Shown here in pieces: positions 44,135 through 55,869 of a stretch of 64,000 nucleotides of DNA. A program made the position numbers and the translations under genes. A model generated the notes under the pieces. That model made no database searches. It saw only the letters and a program-made list of their open reading frames with translations, and had not been told where the DNA came from. How positions within the stretch are numbered: position 1 is the stretch's first letter; every line of letters begins with the position of its first letter. Source of the stretch: Acanthosoma haemorrhoidale (taxonomy: Eukaryota; Arthropoda; Insecta; Hemiptera; Acanthosomatidae); NCBI GenBank assembly GCA_930367205.1, contig OV884011.1:140675937-140739936 (forward strand). Reading direction: 5' to 3'.

Positions 44135-47100
44135 CGAATTCATTCAGGGAAGTCGTACAGGCTAGCTGAAATAAAATTACAGTCGTGATCAATATTACTA
44201 AATACAATTTGTCAGTTTTGACCTGAAGATGGAAAATAATGAACCAATGAATAATTAAGTTTTCTGCTACCGAATGCAGAAAGCTCGGAAATGGACCCGA
44301 ACTTTAAACAAAAAAAAGCTAGCTTCAATTAGCTTTAAACTATTTCTTAATAACTCTGCAAAGGAAACGAAATCATGGATGTCTAGGAATTTTTTAATAC
44401 ACTTTTATTGAACCACCCAATTTACTACCGTAAGGGAAGTTGATTTTTTCATGTTCTCCCCCCTTTTTTAGCGAGAACACGATTTCGCAGTTAAGTCCTG
44501 CCAGGAAGAAATAAAAAAGGGTTTATCACCCTCCCAAGAATGGTAAATATCTCGAGGATTTCTCCGTCAGTCACAGTTACTGGCAAACGAATTTTAGTAA
44601 AGTAACTTAAACAATTGACATAGCCTTAACCACAACAAAACAATATGTAAAATTATTATCCCTCCTTCTAGCACTTCCTGGCCCCTAACGGGAGTACCTA
44701 AGAGCTTCATCCTCTGAAAACAAATAACAACAAATAAATTGAGTCAAATTATTCATTTTATTCTAAATTCTAAAAAATTGTACCTAATAAATTTAATGTC
44801 CATTAATGATCCCCATGGGTAGATGCTGAGTAAATTAAAATAAATAAATTACAAAAAGGAATCGACCCTGTGTCTATTAGCTGGCACACTGAATTATAGT
44901 GTCACTGCACAGAAGGCACATGTTTTAATTTTCTGATTTTTTCCCCTTCATTAAGAAAGGAAAAGTAATAAAATTCGATACAAGTTTTAGGAGCCATTAG
45001 GTAATGCAATGTCGAATTTTGATAGGTATTTACGGCTTCATTGATTTATATAAAATCAGAAATCATCACGATTTCACCCATGTGTCAGTCTGTCCTGGTC
45101 TTAAGTTGAGCCCCCGTTAAAGTTTGAGACTAATAGTTCTACTGGATTACATCCGCTTTCATTTGCCATAAAGAAGTCAGGAACATTTTAGCCACTTCTA
45201 AAATACAATATAATCGATAATTAATTATTAAAAAAGTCTATAATTTTAAGTGTGGTACCAGGACTTTAAGACTTAAAGTTTTAAAAATGTAATTTGATTT
45301 GTTTTGTTCAGCTATAAGTACAAAATACCATTAAAGTCGTTGATTGTTTCAGAGCAAAATTTAACAAATTAGCTCTGGTTGATGAATTGTTGATTGATAC
45401 TAAAAATAGTCTTATTTAAAAAAAAAAAAGAAAGATCATTAATAAACTAACTAGTAGTAGGAAAATAAATAATTTTTTATCATACTAAGGTGCCAAATTA
45501 TATATCTCTACATCCCGGCTAATAATATGCAATATTTGAAATTCAATTATCAAATGAGAGATAATATTTTAGATACCAGAAATAAAAGCAGACTAATTGA
45601 CGTCCTTACTAACAATATGTTGGAGCTTTAGTTATTGTAAAAAAGTGGTCAAACGTATAATATTATTGTCAACAATGATAAATAAAATCTTCGAAGACGT
45701 AACAAAACCCTTAATTGTGAGTTGCATATTGCGAATAGAATTTTTTCAATAATAATTCCCTAATTATTTACAATATTTTTATTTGTTGACAAGGCGAATT
45801 TTAGTTACTTACGCGTCCCATCCAGCAAGTATATCTTTTCAAGGATAAATAACTTACATACATAAGTCTTCTGAAGAGGAAATGAAAAAGAAATTATAGG
45901 AGGTTTGGATGAAGTGCTATGAAAGACATACACAATCTCTATCACTTAGTAAAAGAGCAGTTTATCCCCTCGAAGCCCCTGAACAGATATGTGGAATAGG
46001 GGGCCTTATCCAGAATCTGTAAACAAGATAAGGGAAGACAGCCCTAGGATAACTGGGAGGGCTACCAGGCAAAGATTGGGTTTTGTGATGTTTATCGTTA
46101 TGTGCCAACCGATATCGGGGAAGACAACGCATACGTTATTTCAACAAACTGAGCTTTGGGAATAATTCAACATATCGTTCCACAAATATCATTCGATACT
46201 AACCAACCCAGAGAACATAATCTATCCATGATACCTTATAAGGGTGAGATTGAATTTATTATTAACAGTGTAAAGAAAGTAGTTGTTGAGATCATCTATG
46301 TCCTGTTTTAATGCTTTCAAAAGCTCGCAAACCCATCAAATTTGTCAGAGCGAACCCAGGCCACGAGGTCATGTCACATTAAAAACTATTTTTTGTAACC
46401 TTTGGCTCTGTGCAATGCATTTTCGGTTTACATAGACGTTGGCCTTGAGAGGTCCACATGTGACCAAACACACGACATAGATGAGGTACGAGATACATCT
46501 CGTACATAGACAGGTCATGCGGTCATCGAAGTGTAGACAGGAAGTTAAAAAATCGCAATTGAAGGAAATAACTACCAAATTCTTCATATGCGGCGTTTCG
46601 GAGCAACTATGACTAATAAAACTCATTTTTCTTAAGAAAAAAAAAACTTCCTGAAGAACTAACAAAACCAAATAATTATTAGCAACGCTTCCATAGCGTG
46701 CAACTTTTCTAGTACACATGATATATCATCGTACAATAGTAAGTTAAGGTGCTTTCGTACAATTACAACATTGTCTTGTTATTATTGCTTTAAATACATA
46801 GGGAAATCGGCCTCGAGTAGAAAGAACACCTGGGGCTAGTCGGGGAAAACAGTTCCTTGGTGCAAGTCCTTATGAAGGAGCAGTATTACCTTCATGATCT
46901 CCTTCCTAGTCTTTCTTACCTCTTATCCAAGATCATTGAATGTCAGACAGAATACATTGTAGCATTAGACATTAACTATGTCCTTATAGACGCATACATA
47001 CAGGGTGCTCACAGATTGATCAGTCGGTCGTGACAATAAATGCATAAAAATTATTAGTGCGCAAGTAGGAAGGGAGACCTCAAAGTCAATTTTAACCAAG

Positions 47101-48260
47101 TTTTGATATGTTATTTTCCCTATTTTTTTATTTTATTATCTACAACCAATATACTTAACATAAATTTTAATTAAAAACGGGACGTGGGAGACAATAATCT
47201 AATTATGGCCATGAAACACACGGCCCAACAGAATAAGCAAACGTTTAGCTTTCATGAAACCGTAAATGAGGAATATCTGCTGTTTAAAGTGAGTTAGCCA
47301 CTTGTAGAAGATATGGATCTTTCTCAACGCTGATCCTTCTAAATGCCTTATTAAATGAATTATTCACCGAAAATAAGTAATTAAGCTTAAATGCATACAG
47401 ATGAGAAAGATTCGGAAACGGTTGATATGCGTGCCACGGCAGAGGAACGGTATGAGACGAGAAGGTACCGTTTTAGAGTAACGTTCTACATCCCGTCGGA
47501 GTACTGGGTCAGCAACACACACACAACATACTGGGAAGTGGTCCAATGGACAAAATTTACACACGGTAGATCTTAAAATAGATACGCAATACTAATTTTG
47601 AGAAAATGTTTAAGAACGTAAACCTATAATAATGACAAGAAATATCCGACGTAAAAGACTGCTACTAGAAACGAAAATGTAGTGTAGTTGAGAAACCAGC
47701 ACAGCTATTACAGACGAATAGCGACTAATGCTGGGAAAGTATATACCGAATGCTGCAGCCCTAAAAAAACTTTTAATAATACATTTAGCATTGTTGTTTT
47801 CAGAGGACAGTTAATTTTTTAAGGATCTTCCTTAACAAATTAATTTGTACTAAGGCCTCACTTACAAGCCAGGATAATAGTTCCTAGGAAGTTCAAAAAC
47901 AAATGTGAATACAAGAGAACATTATAGCCAGAAACGGTCAGTACACGGGTAAGTTCTGTAGTTAGGTCACGAAGATAGGGTAAAGAATTTGAGCAAGAAC
48001 CAAATCGTCTGCTAATTATAAATGGGTATTTCTTCACTAACTGGAACTTTGAAGTCGTGTGACTTAGATAATCTAAAAGTAGAGCAATCGATAATGGGCG
48101 TGTTCACAGTTCCAGAAGTCTAAAAAAATTAAACGATTACTAACAAAACTACAAAAGTTACATTTGGTTTGAGGAAGGGTGTTGCTTACTGGCAAAATGT
48201 CATTGTATGGCCAGATAACGCGAGTTTCAACAGGGATAAATGTGTCTTCTCGTGTCTATT
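44135..48260. other. No confirmed gene
   Basis: AT-rich. A 61-codon ATG frame at 47391-47576 (+) has charged, non-repetitive residues (MHTDEKDSETVDMRATAEER..) and higher GC, but no splice context or homology, and the minus strand is open as well. A minus frame of 116 codons at 46369-46719 has no ATG and looks random. The remainder shows nothing. Confidence 0.3.
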
Positions 48261-48275
48261 ATCAATGTTTTGTTA

Positions 48276-48295
48276 TATATATATATATATATATT
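48276..48295. repeat. (AT)n microsatellite
   Basis: Ten uninterrupted AT dinucleotides. Confidence 0.8.
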
Positions 48296-48769
48296 AAATA
48301 ATTAATCATCTACCCTGTAAAAATTAAAATATGTAGGTAGAGTGTAGTAACGTTAAATCTCTTTTATTAATTATCAATTATCCCATTACTATCAAAATCC
48401 AATAGTACAACCGAGTGAGTAAAACAAGTGAGAAATCAGATATTGGAAAACATTTTTTTTTTTCCTCCCCCTTCCCCATCACCCCTTATTTATCAATATT
48501 TTTACAATTTACAATTTTCTCCTATTACTGCATGCGCAGATGCATTCGAAGATGCATTCGAAGGAGGGTAGAATTACAATTACAATTTCTTTTTGAAGTT
48601 AACAAATAACATCATATACTTTACAATACTAGGTGATGGGGCTCACCTTCGGTTATTATCTATTAAAAAATTATGACCTTTAAATGTAAGTGTTTCCCTG
48701 AGCTAAAGCTAAATAATCAAAAACATGTGAATAATTTTGTTATCTGTGAAATAACCTTAATGAGATCGA

Positions 48770-49690
48770 GTAAAATGGTGCCACCAATGTCGGATCAAAA
48801 TTAACGAAGCAAAATGTTCTCACATTACCTTTACACTCTACGGCAAGTCCTGTCGACAAGTTTTGTTTTAATTCCATTTCTCTTCCTGTATCCGAAACAG
48901 TAAGGTATTTAGGCTTCAATATCGACAAAATGTTGACATGGAAACCACACACGAGGCTCAAAGGACAAGATCTAAACAGACACTTTGGACAACTGTACAG
49001 ACTACTTTAAAGGACATCCCATCTCTCAATAGAAAATAAATTGCTAAATTATAAAGCTAACGAAAGCCAATCTGGACATACGGAATAGAGCTATGGGGAC
49101 AGCGAAAAAATCGAATGGCGCATCCAATCCTTTCAATCAAAAGTCTTGAGAACAATAGTCAATTCCCCTTATTACGTCAGCGAGAAAAACCTTCATAACG
49201 ATCTTATATTCTTGAACTCAACCCTTCCAAATGAATTCCATCGAAACCTATTCCACCACCCTAACCCCCTAGCACTTACTGCGTCACACATTCTTATAAT
49301 CCTCCTCGGAGTCTAATGCGGCAATGATCTTGTGACCTGCTATAAATACGTCCGGGCCATAGGCAATAGGCCATAGACCATAGGCAATGGCCAGTTTCTC
49401 CAATCATGTCCTAAGCATCTGTGGCTCTCGTGCTCTTGATCAGCCTCCACTGCCTCATATCCGGTGACGCGGCTGAGAGAGGAGCGTGGGGACTCCGCTT
49501 CCTTTTTCACATGCGAGAGGAAGTGACAATCATGTGGATTTGGGAGGTCTCTGCACTGATTGTAAATACTGTATAAATGAGCGAGTGAATGAATAATAAT
49601 AAATATAGTATGAGTGAGAACATTGAACCCAATTACTTATTGCCCCATAAGGCAGATTGAAATTTTATCACAAAAAAGATTTGATTTGTA
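48770..49690 (+). mobile_element. Jockey-type non-LTR retrotransposon, decayed 3' part (copy 2)
   Basis: Begins inside RT with RIKINEAKCSHITFTL (frame-shifted) and continues VRYLGFNIDKMLTWKPHTRL, KGQDLNRHFGQLYRLL (about 48902-49006), the usual 'V.YLG..LD..LTW..H' block. PIWTYGIELWG follows. Then come eroded C-terminal sequence and a 3' UTR with GCTATAAATACGT, CAATGGCCAGTTTCTCC, GGTGACGCGGCTGAGAGAGG and a TATGAGTGAGAAC tail. It aligns with copies 1 and 3 and retains about 100 bases deleted in copy 1. A local triplication of CCATAGGCAATRG-like sequence (about 49350-49395) is specific to this copy. Confidence 0.85.
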
Positions 49691-49776
49691 TACAAAAAAA
49701 ATCTGTGAAATAACTTGGTATACCTCAACCTCGCATTGCGGAGGGCATTGATCTGTGGAACCACTTTAATAACAGA

Positions 49777-50184
49777 CTACAATGAGCGCAAATCAGCAGC
49801 GAAAAGCGATTTTGCACGGTGACTACATCTTCTACGGAGCATATCAAATGTAGGATAAATACACAGCGTGATGAAGCTGCAAGTCAACGCCGGGGTACAG
49901 TGACTCGGGCCGAGACCTGCCGATGAAGGAAGAATTTCTCTTTTTCCTTCACACGTAATAATAGTACTAGAGGAGGGGCAGGGGCGATACCCGACCGATC
50001 CGTCACGGTTACTACGTCTTCGGGTACCTTGGTCGACGGGGCATGTACACCATATATGCACATTATATACTAACTCAAGGACGAACAGAATAAGGGTCAG
50101 GAGGAAGAGTCTCCAGAGCAAATCATCCCGCAGAAATTGGTCAATCCTCACAAAACATTTAGATGAGCATGCAGTAACACACAA
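49777..50184 (-). CDS. Longest open frame in the window (135 codons), unassigned
   Basis: Minus-strand frame with a TTG at its start, directly after a stop. It carries one clear hydrophobic segment (LLWRLFLLTLILFVLELV, residues about 23-40), then a basic stretch TRRRSNRDGSVGYRPCPSSS and ten or more cysteines. Base composition is near balanced, unlike the AT-rich surroundings. There is no ATG, no good acceptor at the start and no AATAAA soon after the stop. It abuts the 3' end of Jockey copy 2, so it may be part of another element or a chance frame in a GC-rich patch. No homolog is recognised. Confidence 0.25.
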   Translation of the reverse strand: MCVTACSSKCFVRIDQFLRDDLLWRLFLLTLILFVLELVYNVHIWCTCPVDQGTRRRSNRDGSVGYRPCPSSSTIITCEGKREILPSSAGLGPSHCTPALTCSFITLCIYPTFDMLRRRCSHRAKSLFAADLRSL

Positions 50185-50189
50185 CTATT

Positions 50190-51960
50190 TTTATTAACAT
50201 ACACATCCAAAGGCAGTTTTGCTACCCCCATTTAATAATGACCCTGCTACCCCATTTCAAAAATAATATATATTTATCAAGAAGGTGACGATTAGGTATC
50301 AATAACACAACTGTTTTTTTGGAATAATAATAATATAAAAGAAATATAAGAATTTCTGATTTTGAAAAATTAAACGAAACTTTAAAAATGGAACACTTCT
50401 AGGTGACGACTGAACGAAACAAATAAATATTGCATGGCCAGTTAATAAAATAAGCATTTTTTTTTCACATTTGAATCTCATTAGGAGATGTTGAGATTTT
50501 TGAATGGTAGGATTTACCTACCAATATAAGAAGGATAAGATTACAAAGATTCTTGTTCGTGCATCAACCGTAATTGTTCACTTGGTATATATGGTATATT
50601 CTATTATACTTGTATATATATGCAATGTATTCTGCAAATTTTGCTTTGACTGGAATAGAATGAGGAGGATGGTAGGGATCTAATGGATCCATAAGGATGG
50701 AAATAACTTCAACGATTGTATTTCAAGTTCGATTCAAATTTAGCACAGTTTTGTGCAAAACTCGGAATGACCAATTAATATAAAATGATTCTCAAAGCTA
50801 AACAATTCCCAATCACCCCACCACGATGCTCACAGCCCACACGTTTTGATTTAGGAGTAATGAGATTCTCTGAGGCATCTTACACAACCGGCGGCCTATT
50901 TCACTGTTCCAATAAAATCGTTGTTGGAGGAATGATATTTAAGACACCACAGACGATAGAAGAAAATTTGCCTTATCATTCATGTTTTCCGTGGTATTCC
51001 GAAAAGTGCGGTTTCGAACTGTTTTCTAAAGTAGAAGGGATGTTGTGGAGGCGAAGTGTTTTTATGTTACGGTTAGTTTTTTTGAAAATATGAAATTTCC
51101 TTACAAAAATACATACACACATAAAGATAACAAAAAATGTGCCACGTTTTTTATAATATATAAAATTTGAACTTTTATCATAAAATTTAAATATATACTT
51201 GGAATTAATCTTTTTAAAATTTATCCTTTAACTTCAGCGTACTCCTGGTACAATTTCCAATTATAAACTAAAAATAGCACCGAAGCGTAATTATTAATTT
51301 CATGTCTTTCTCTTTATTACTCAACTAGGGGGACTCTGCCCTATGGGTTTTCCCTAATATCACTATAATTGACAATAGAAGAAAAGAAGAAAGTAATGAT
51401 TAGATATAAATAACACCTGTAAATGGATATAAAGTCAGATTGGTGTAAGTAACATTTTCTGCAATGCTGTTTTAAGTCCAGAAATACAATCTAGAATGGC
51501 TAAACTGTTAAAAAAAAACGAGAACTAAGTAACAACCTCAATAGTTCACTGTTTTTCAATAGTGTAAGTCATTTCCAAAAGTTTAAAATAAAGTAAAAAT
51601 AGAATTTGTACAAATTTTACTTTACAGACAACAACATTCACAATAACTCTAGTAAAACTGTTTGTTTCTCAAAATCAAGAAAATGTGACTTACATCCACT
51701 CATAGGTGACTTAAACCCTTAACTTAAATGTAATAACCAGCAGACAAATTTTGCAAAAATCATTTTCTTATTATTTTATCATAAAACCAGTGGGTTACTC
51801 TACACTAAAACTAATAGTAATTAATAAATACATGTAATTCAAGGTTGTTTTTAAAAAGATATAGTGTAATACACGGAAATGGTTTACTTAACTATCTCCT
51901 TTGGCCAATATTAAACTATTGTCAAAGCCAGGGTATATTGTTCCCTGTTTAAAATGATAT
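50190..51960. other. No confirmed gene
   Basis: AT-rich. A 102-codon + frame at 50785-51093 starts at an ATG-equivalent and contains CSQPTRFDLGVMRFSEA, but no splice or homology support. Nothing else. Confidence 0.3.
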
Positions 51961-51962
51961 CA

Positions 51963-52163
51963 CTAATAAACTACATCTGGCGCATCGGAAATTTCAATTA
52001 TATAAATGGACGTGTACATAAAGGAAACCATGGAGAGCCGTGGGTGGATGAGGATCTCTGGCTGGTTTGCTCCGATTTCTGTTCTGCGTTTCCGCGGTGC
52101 TGTATGATTAGCGGACAATGATGGTAACCGGAAACCGGACCGGTAGTTTTCCGCTAGTTTCAC
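51963..52163 (-). CDS. Candidate terminal exon, unknown product
   Basis: A moderate minus-strand acceptor (GGTTGTGCCTTAATTACAG) ends at 52164. The next 66 codons are open to a stop at 51963: VKLAENYRSGFRLPSLSANH, then TAPRKRRTEIGANQPEILIH, ending IYIIEISDAPDVVY. GC content is raised over most of it. The bases after CAG are GTGAAA, which is not a useful donor, so a ratchet reading is unlikely. No homolog is recognised. The opposite strand also carries a short ATG frame here. Confidence 0.25.
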   Translation of the reverse strand: MKLAENYRSGFRLPSLSANHTAPRKRRTEIGANQPEILIHPRLSMVSFMYTSIYIIEISDAPDVVY

Positions 52164-52169
52164 CTGTAA

Positions 52170-53260
52170 TTAAGGCACAACCTACAGGGAATACATGATC
52201 CACATTGTGGACTTTTGTGGGACACCTGACCGTAAGTTACATAGTGCTGGGCATTAAACATATAATAACACACAATATTGCTAATAAATGAGCGTTAAGA
52301 GATTGTAAGCGACACAAAAATAAAAGTATATATAATAACCATTATCATTCGAATTAATCCAAGATGGTCAGATAACATCCGAATATGGGTCATATATTAA
52401 CAATATATTATTATGTTTGTACTTATTTTTCTTCATAGATTTGTTTCTTTACAGTTACTTTTTCATTGTCATTGCCATAGAGTCTTCCCAATAGTCACCG
52501 TGTCTTCCAAAACTCCTCCTCGGCATGCCTGACATGTTAACTGCCTGTCACGTCATTTCCCAACCTGCCCATTACAATGGATTCCTCCTATATTTTATCC
52601 AAAAATTGCACATATTACCACTGTCCCATTGTTTAAATACTAGCATTGCTTCTAGAGCTGTCTCCCTCACCAACTAAACCTTTTTCCGCTATGACCGAGT
52701 TGGGTGGACAGGCGTTGGTGAGGATCAGTATGCACATAACAGCTTACATACAATCTCTCTCATGTCCTATGTGTTGGAAGACACTTTAGCCACACATTGT
52801 AGATGCATTTCAAACGTTCAGAGTACTCGGCAAATTGGCCAGTACGGCGAAGTCCAAGTACATTCAGGAAGTCCTGTTCTCGATTCTAAATCCAAATAGC
52901 CATCCTTCGAAAACTCTCCCTGTGTGACTCCACCTAAACTAAGTTTATACTTTGTATCTGCCTCCTCGACCATTCCACCACCCTCATCCTTTAGTTCACG
53001 CGAGTCCTTATTTGATGGCAATGATTTATATTTTCATAACCTCTGTAATGAGGGCACGCACTAACGCTTAAGGATCTGACGGAATTACTGTTAAGCTAAT
53101 AATACGATGCCCTATAAAGCATTTAAAACAATTTAGTTTACTTTTCGTTACGATTTCAACTGGAATAGCCGGTTACTTAGTGGTGTCCACTTATTTTAGT
53201 AGTGGTAACTTCAATAAGCTGTAGTGTATTGGAAATATCAGTCAGTGTTTCAATTTCTGC
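52170..53260. other. No confirmed gene
   Basis: A 67-codon minus frame at 52818-53021 (SNKDSRELKDEGGGMVEEAD..) has coding-like codon variety but starts at TTG, and a stop separates it from the nearest good acceptor (CCTCATTACAG near 53065). It is possibly the eroded 5' part of the CR1-like element that follows, in reverse. Not called. Confidence 0.3.
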
Positions 53261-53319
53261 AGTATTTGGCATAGGGGGGCACTAGCATGTTGGTCCTTTC
53301 TAACCTCTCCAAACCCTCT

Positions 53320-54070
53320 TGAAAGAATAGTCAAATACAAAATCACTAATTTCCTAGAACAGTCAAGGTTTCGATCCTTTCCAATCTGGTTTCCGTCCTA
53401 CTTATTCCACACAATCTGCACTAGCTAAAATCACAAGTTGCCACTTAATCGTTCATGCCACTATCGATCAATAAAAACTAACAGTCCCGATTATCCTATA
53501 TTTCTCAAAACCATTTGACCGTAGACCACTCAGTTCTTTCAAAGTTAAATTCATTAACCTTATTTAATAGCTCTGTCCGCTGGTTTCAATCACTTCCTTC
53601 CAACCGTTCACAAGTAGTTACTAACCCTTACTAAGTTATTCCTTAGTATCCTATCTGCTTCTCCCACTGTTTCCTCGGGCGTAGCATAGGGATCCAGCAT
53701 TTCTCCCTTTCCTTTAGTTGTTGCCTAAACGAACTCCCTAACATTATTCATCATTGTTCCCCCCACCTATACGCTGACAACTCCCAAATCTATTTATCCT
53801 TCGCCCCCTCAGATTTATTTGTTCATCTTATTGCCTACAAGATTCAGGGAGTCCTTGATCGGATCAGTGCCTGGGCTAACCTGAATAAGAAGCTATGGTT
53901 AAACGTGGCGAAAACCCAGGAAATTGTTATAGGTTCCCATTTCCTCCTCAGATTCTATGCCGATGACCCTGTGATGATGACCGCCCAACCACTTTCTGCT
54001 ACACCGTCAAAAACCTAGGACAACCATTTGTCGGTGAGACTCGAAGACAGGTTGAAGCGAATCATGAACT
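53320..54070 (+). mobile_element. CR1/L2-like non-LTR retrotransposon RT, decayed
   Basis: Blocks appear in the RT order over several frames. They are an 'FQSGFRP.HSTQSALAKI'-type block (about 53378-53430, frame-broken), 'FLKTI/FSKAFD..DHS' (about 53500-53540) and HLYADNSQIYLSFAPSDLFV (about 53766-53825). YADN in the third block replaces the catalytic YADD. Then come VLDRISAWANLNKKLWLNVA then KTQEIVIGS (about 53849-53938) and, after a frameshift, TVKNLGQPFV (about 54007-54035). The frame around the YADN block is open for about 85 codons. The order and wording fit CR1/L2-group elements rather than the Jockey copies above. Confidence 0.7.
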
Positions 54071-54450
54071 GCTTTGATAGACTTGTCTTTGCCCCCCCCC
54101 CTACACCAAAACAAGAAGAAGAATAAATCTAAAAGAGCAAAAAGTCAAGTAATATTTCAATGGACTTTCTTAAAATTTCTATTGCGGTACTTTAACCCAT
54201 AATTAGCAGATTATATCAAATAATAATAAATCGTGCTGCAACGAACATTGCAATAAAAGCAGAAGTTGTTGACGAGATCTTATTAGGAGATGGGAGAAGT
54301 GGGTCCACTCCAATACTAACAGGATGGTACTCCAATCTGAGCTTCGTTAGTTGTGTCGGCAAAGACAAAGAAGCGTTTCACGACAAATAAAATGTCAAAA
54401 TGTCCCCGATCCCAAGGGAGAGGATCTACTTTCCAACAGACTCGGGGCAA

Positions 54451-54580
54451 TGGTGTGTTTTTATGTTCTACAATAAAGGTGGCAAAATGATTCAATCGGT
54501 CTGAAATGTTAAAGGTGGTGTGTTTTTATGTTCTACAATAAAGGTGGCAAAATGATTCGATCGGTCTGAAATGTTAAAGG
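54451..54580. repeat. 65-bp tandem duplication, two copies
   Basis: The unit TGGTGTGTTTTTATGTTCTA, CAATAAAGGTGGCAAAATGA, TTC(A/G)ATCGGTCTGAAATGTT, AAAGG is repeated head to tail with one mismatch. This is a recent event. CAATAAAG within it resembles a 3' end. Confidence 0.9.
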
Positions 54581-54589
54581 TATATTCCT

Positions 54590-55765
54590 CGAAAATACAC
54601 TTTGAAATATGCTGACTCATTGTTAAACTGGAATAACGAACGATATGTATGAAAGACGAATTTCATTGTTTCCCATGGTATATAGTGTTAGAGATTAGAG
54701 ACATTAAAGTTAACATTATATTGATAAATAATACTATTTTCCAAGGTATGGCTATAAGCAATGGCTTGGTGTAATGTTGGCCTTCGAGTGGTTAGCCTGT
54801 AATAGCAAAGAGATGTTACCCCTATCCCCAGAACTAAATACAGTAAATTTTACTAGGAGTTCAGTTAACCGCGAATATATAACTAAATGGCACTAGTTGT
54901 ATGAGGATGTTGCTCATTAATAAATTTATTGAAAATGTAATCTTTTTTCATCAACTTAAACTAATATCCCAACATATTCATCCACTCGAATACAGTAAAG
55001 CAAGCAAGCAGTGATCACTTGAAACCCTCATGACCTCCACATGACACACTTGTTAAACTTTTTCTAACTCAAAACAATGGCCGACAATTGGGAACGTCAA
55101 GGCATCAGCAATTTGGGATGGAGAGGATGAGTATACAACCACAAGTACGTAGGCGTGGCATGAAGGACACCGGGCCGACAACCACGACACACACAGTTTA
55201 GTCTGACAAGGCAAAACAATTAGCCCCTTAATGTTTCCTCTGTCCTTTGTACTTTGACATGTGTGCTTTGTTGGGTGAAATATGCACGATTCGTGTCACA
55301 ATCGATGAACGATTCTCATTCACGAGTGCTTCCAATCCTCTTGAGACAAAAGTTAAGCAAGTTTTCAATAACAAAGAGTTCATAAACAATAATTTGTACG
55401 TTATCTAGTGTGAAATAGTACAACGGAATAAGGAACTGAAAATCAATTGAAAAATAATTGACCCGATCCAAAAGCTCTTTGTCTAAGTTACAGCAAAGAT
55501 CATGATGAAAACAGACAAGTTGGATCTGCACATACTTGTAAGTTGATACTTGTCTTTTATGATCACTGTGTACTAGTTGATTCCCACATTCGTCGATCGG
55601 TAACTGTCAGTCCCGACCTTGATATTTATCTTTGTGTAATGCACTGAAAACAACCAAATTGTACATAAAGATGATACTCAGCCGACAACATAGGCACGCC
55701 ATTAGGATACCGATTTTCATGACCACAGTATTGAATGATGTAAAAAATAAATAATCAATTCCTTA
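54590..55765. other. No recognisable gene
   Basis: AT-rich sequence, nothing recognised. Confidence 0.4.
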
Positions 55766-55769
55766 GATA

Positions 55770-55864
55770 CACAGGTGGTCTGAAAAGTTTCCGACCTCAA
55801 CATGAAGATGATAATACAATAAATAAAAGCTTTGTTAGGTCGGAAACTTTTCAGACCACCCTCG
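55770..55864. mobile_element. Mariner-like MITE with terminal inverted repeats (copy 2)
   Basis: A 95-bp element between TA dinucleotides (55768-55769 and 55865-55866). Left end: CACAGGTGGTCTGAAAAGTT and TCCGACCT. Right end: AGGTCGGAAACTTTTCAGAC and CACCCTCG. The inverted repeats cover about 28 bases each with a few mismatches at the tips, separated by about 40 AT-rich bases. It is the cleaner of the two copies and shows what is inserted in the copy at 6.7 kb. Confidence 0.85.
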
Positions 55865-55869
55865 TACCT

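Noticed and set aside
46369..46719. 116-codon minus-strand protein
   Set aside because: No ATG, no splice signals, and many Phe/Leu codons from T-runs. About one frame of this size is expected by chance.
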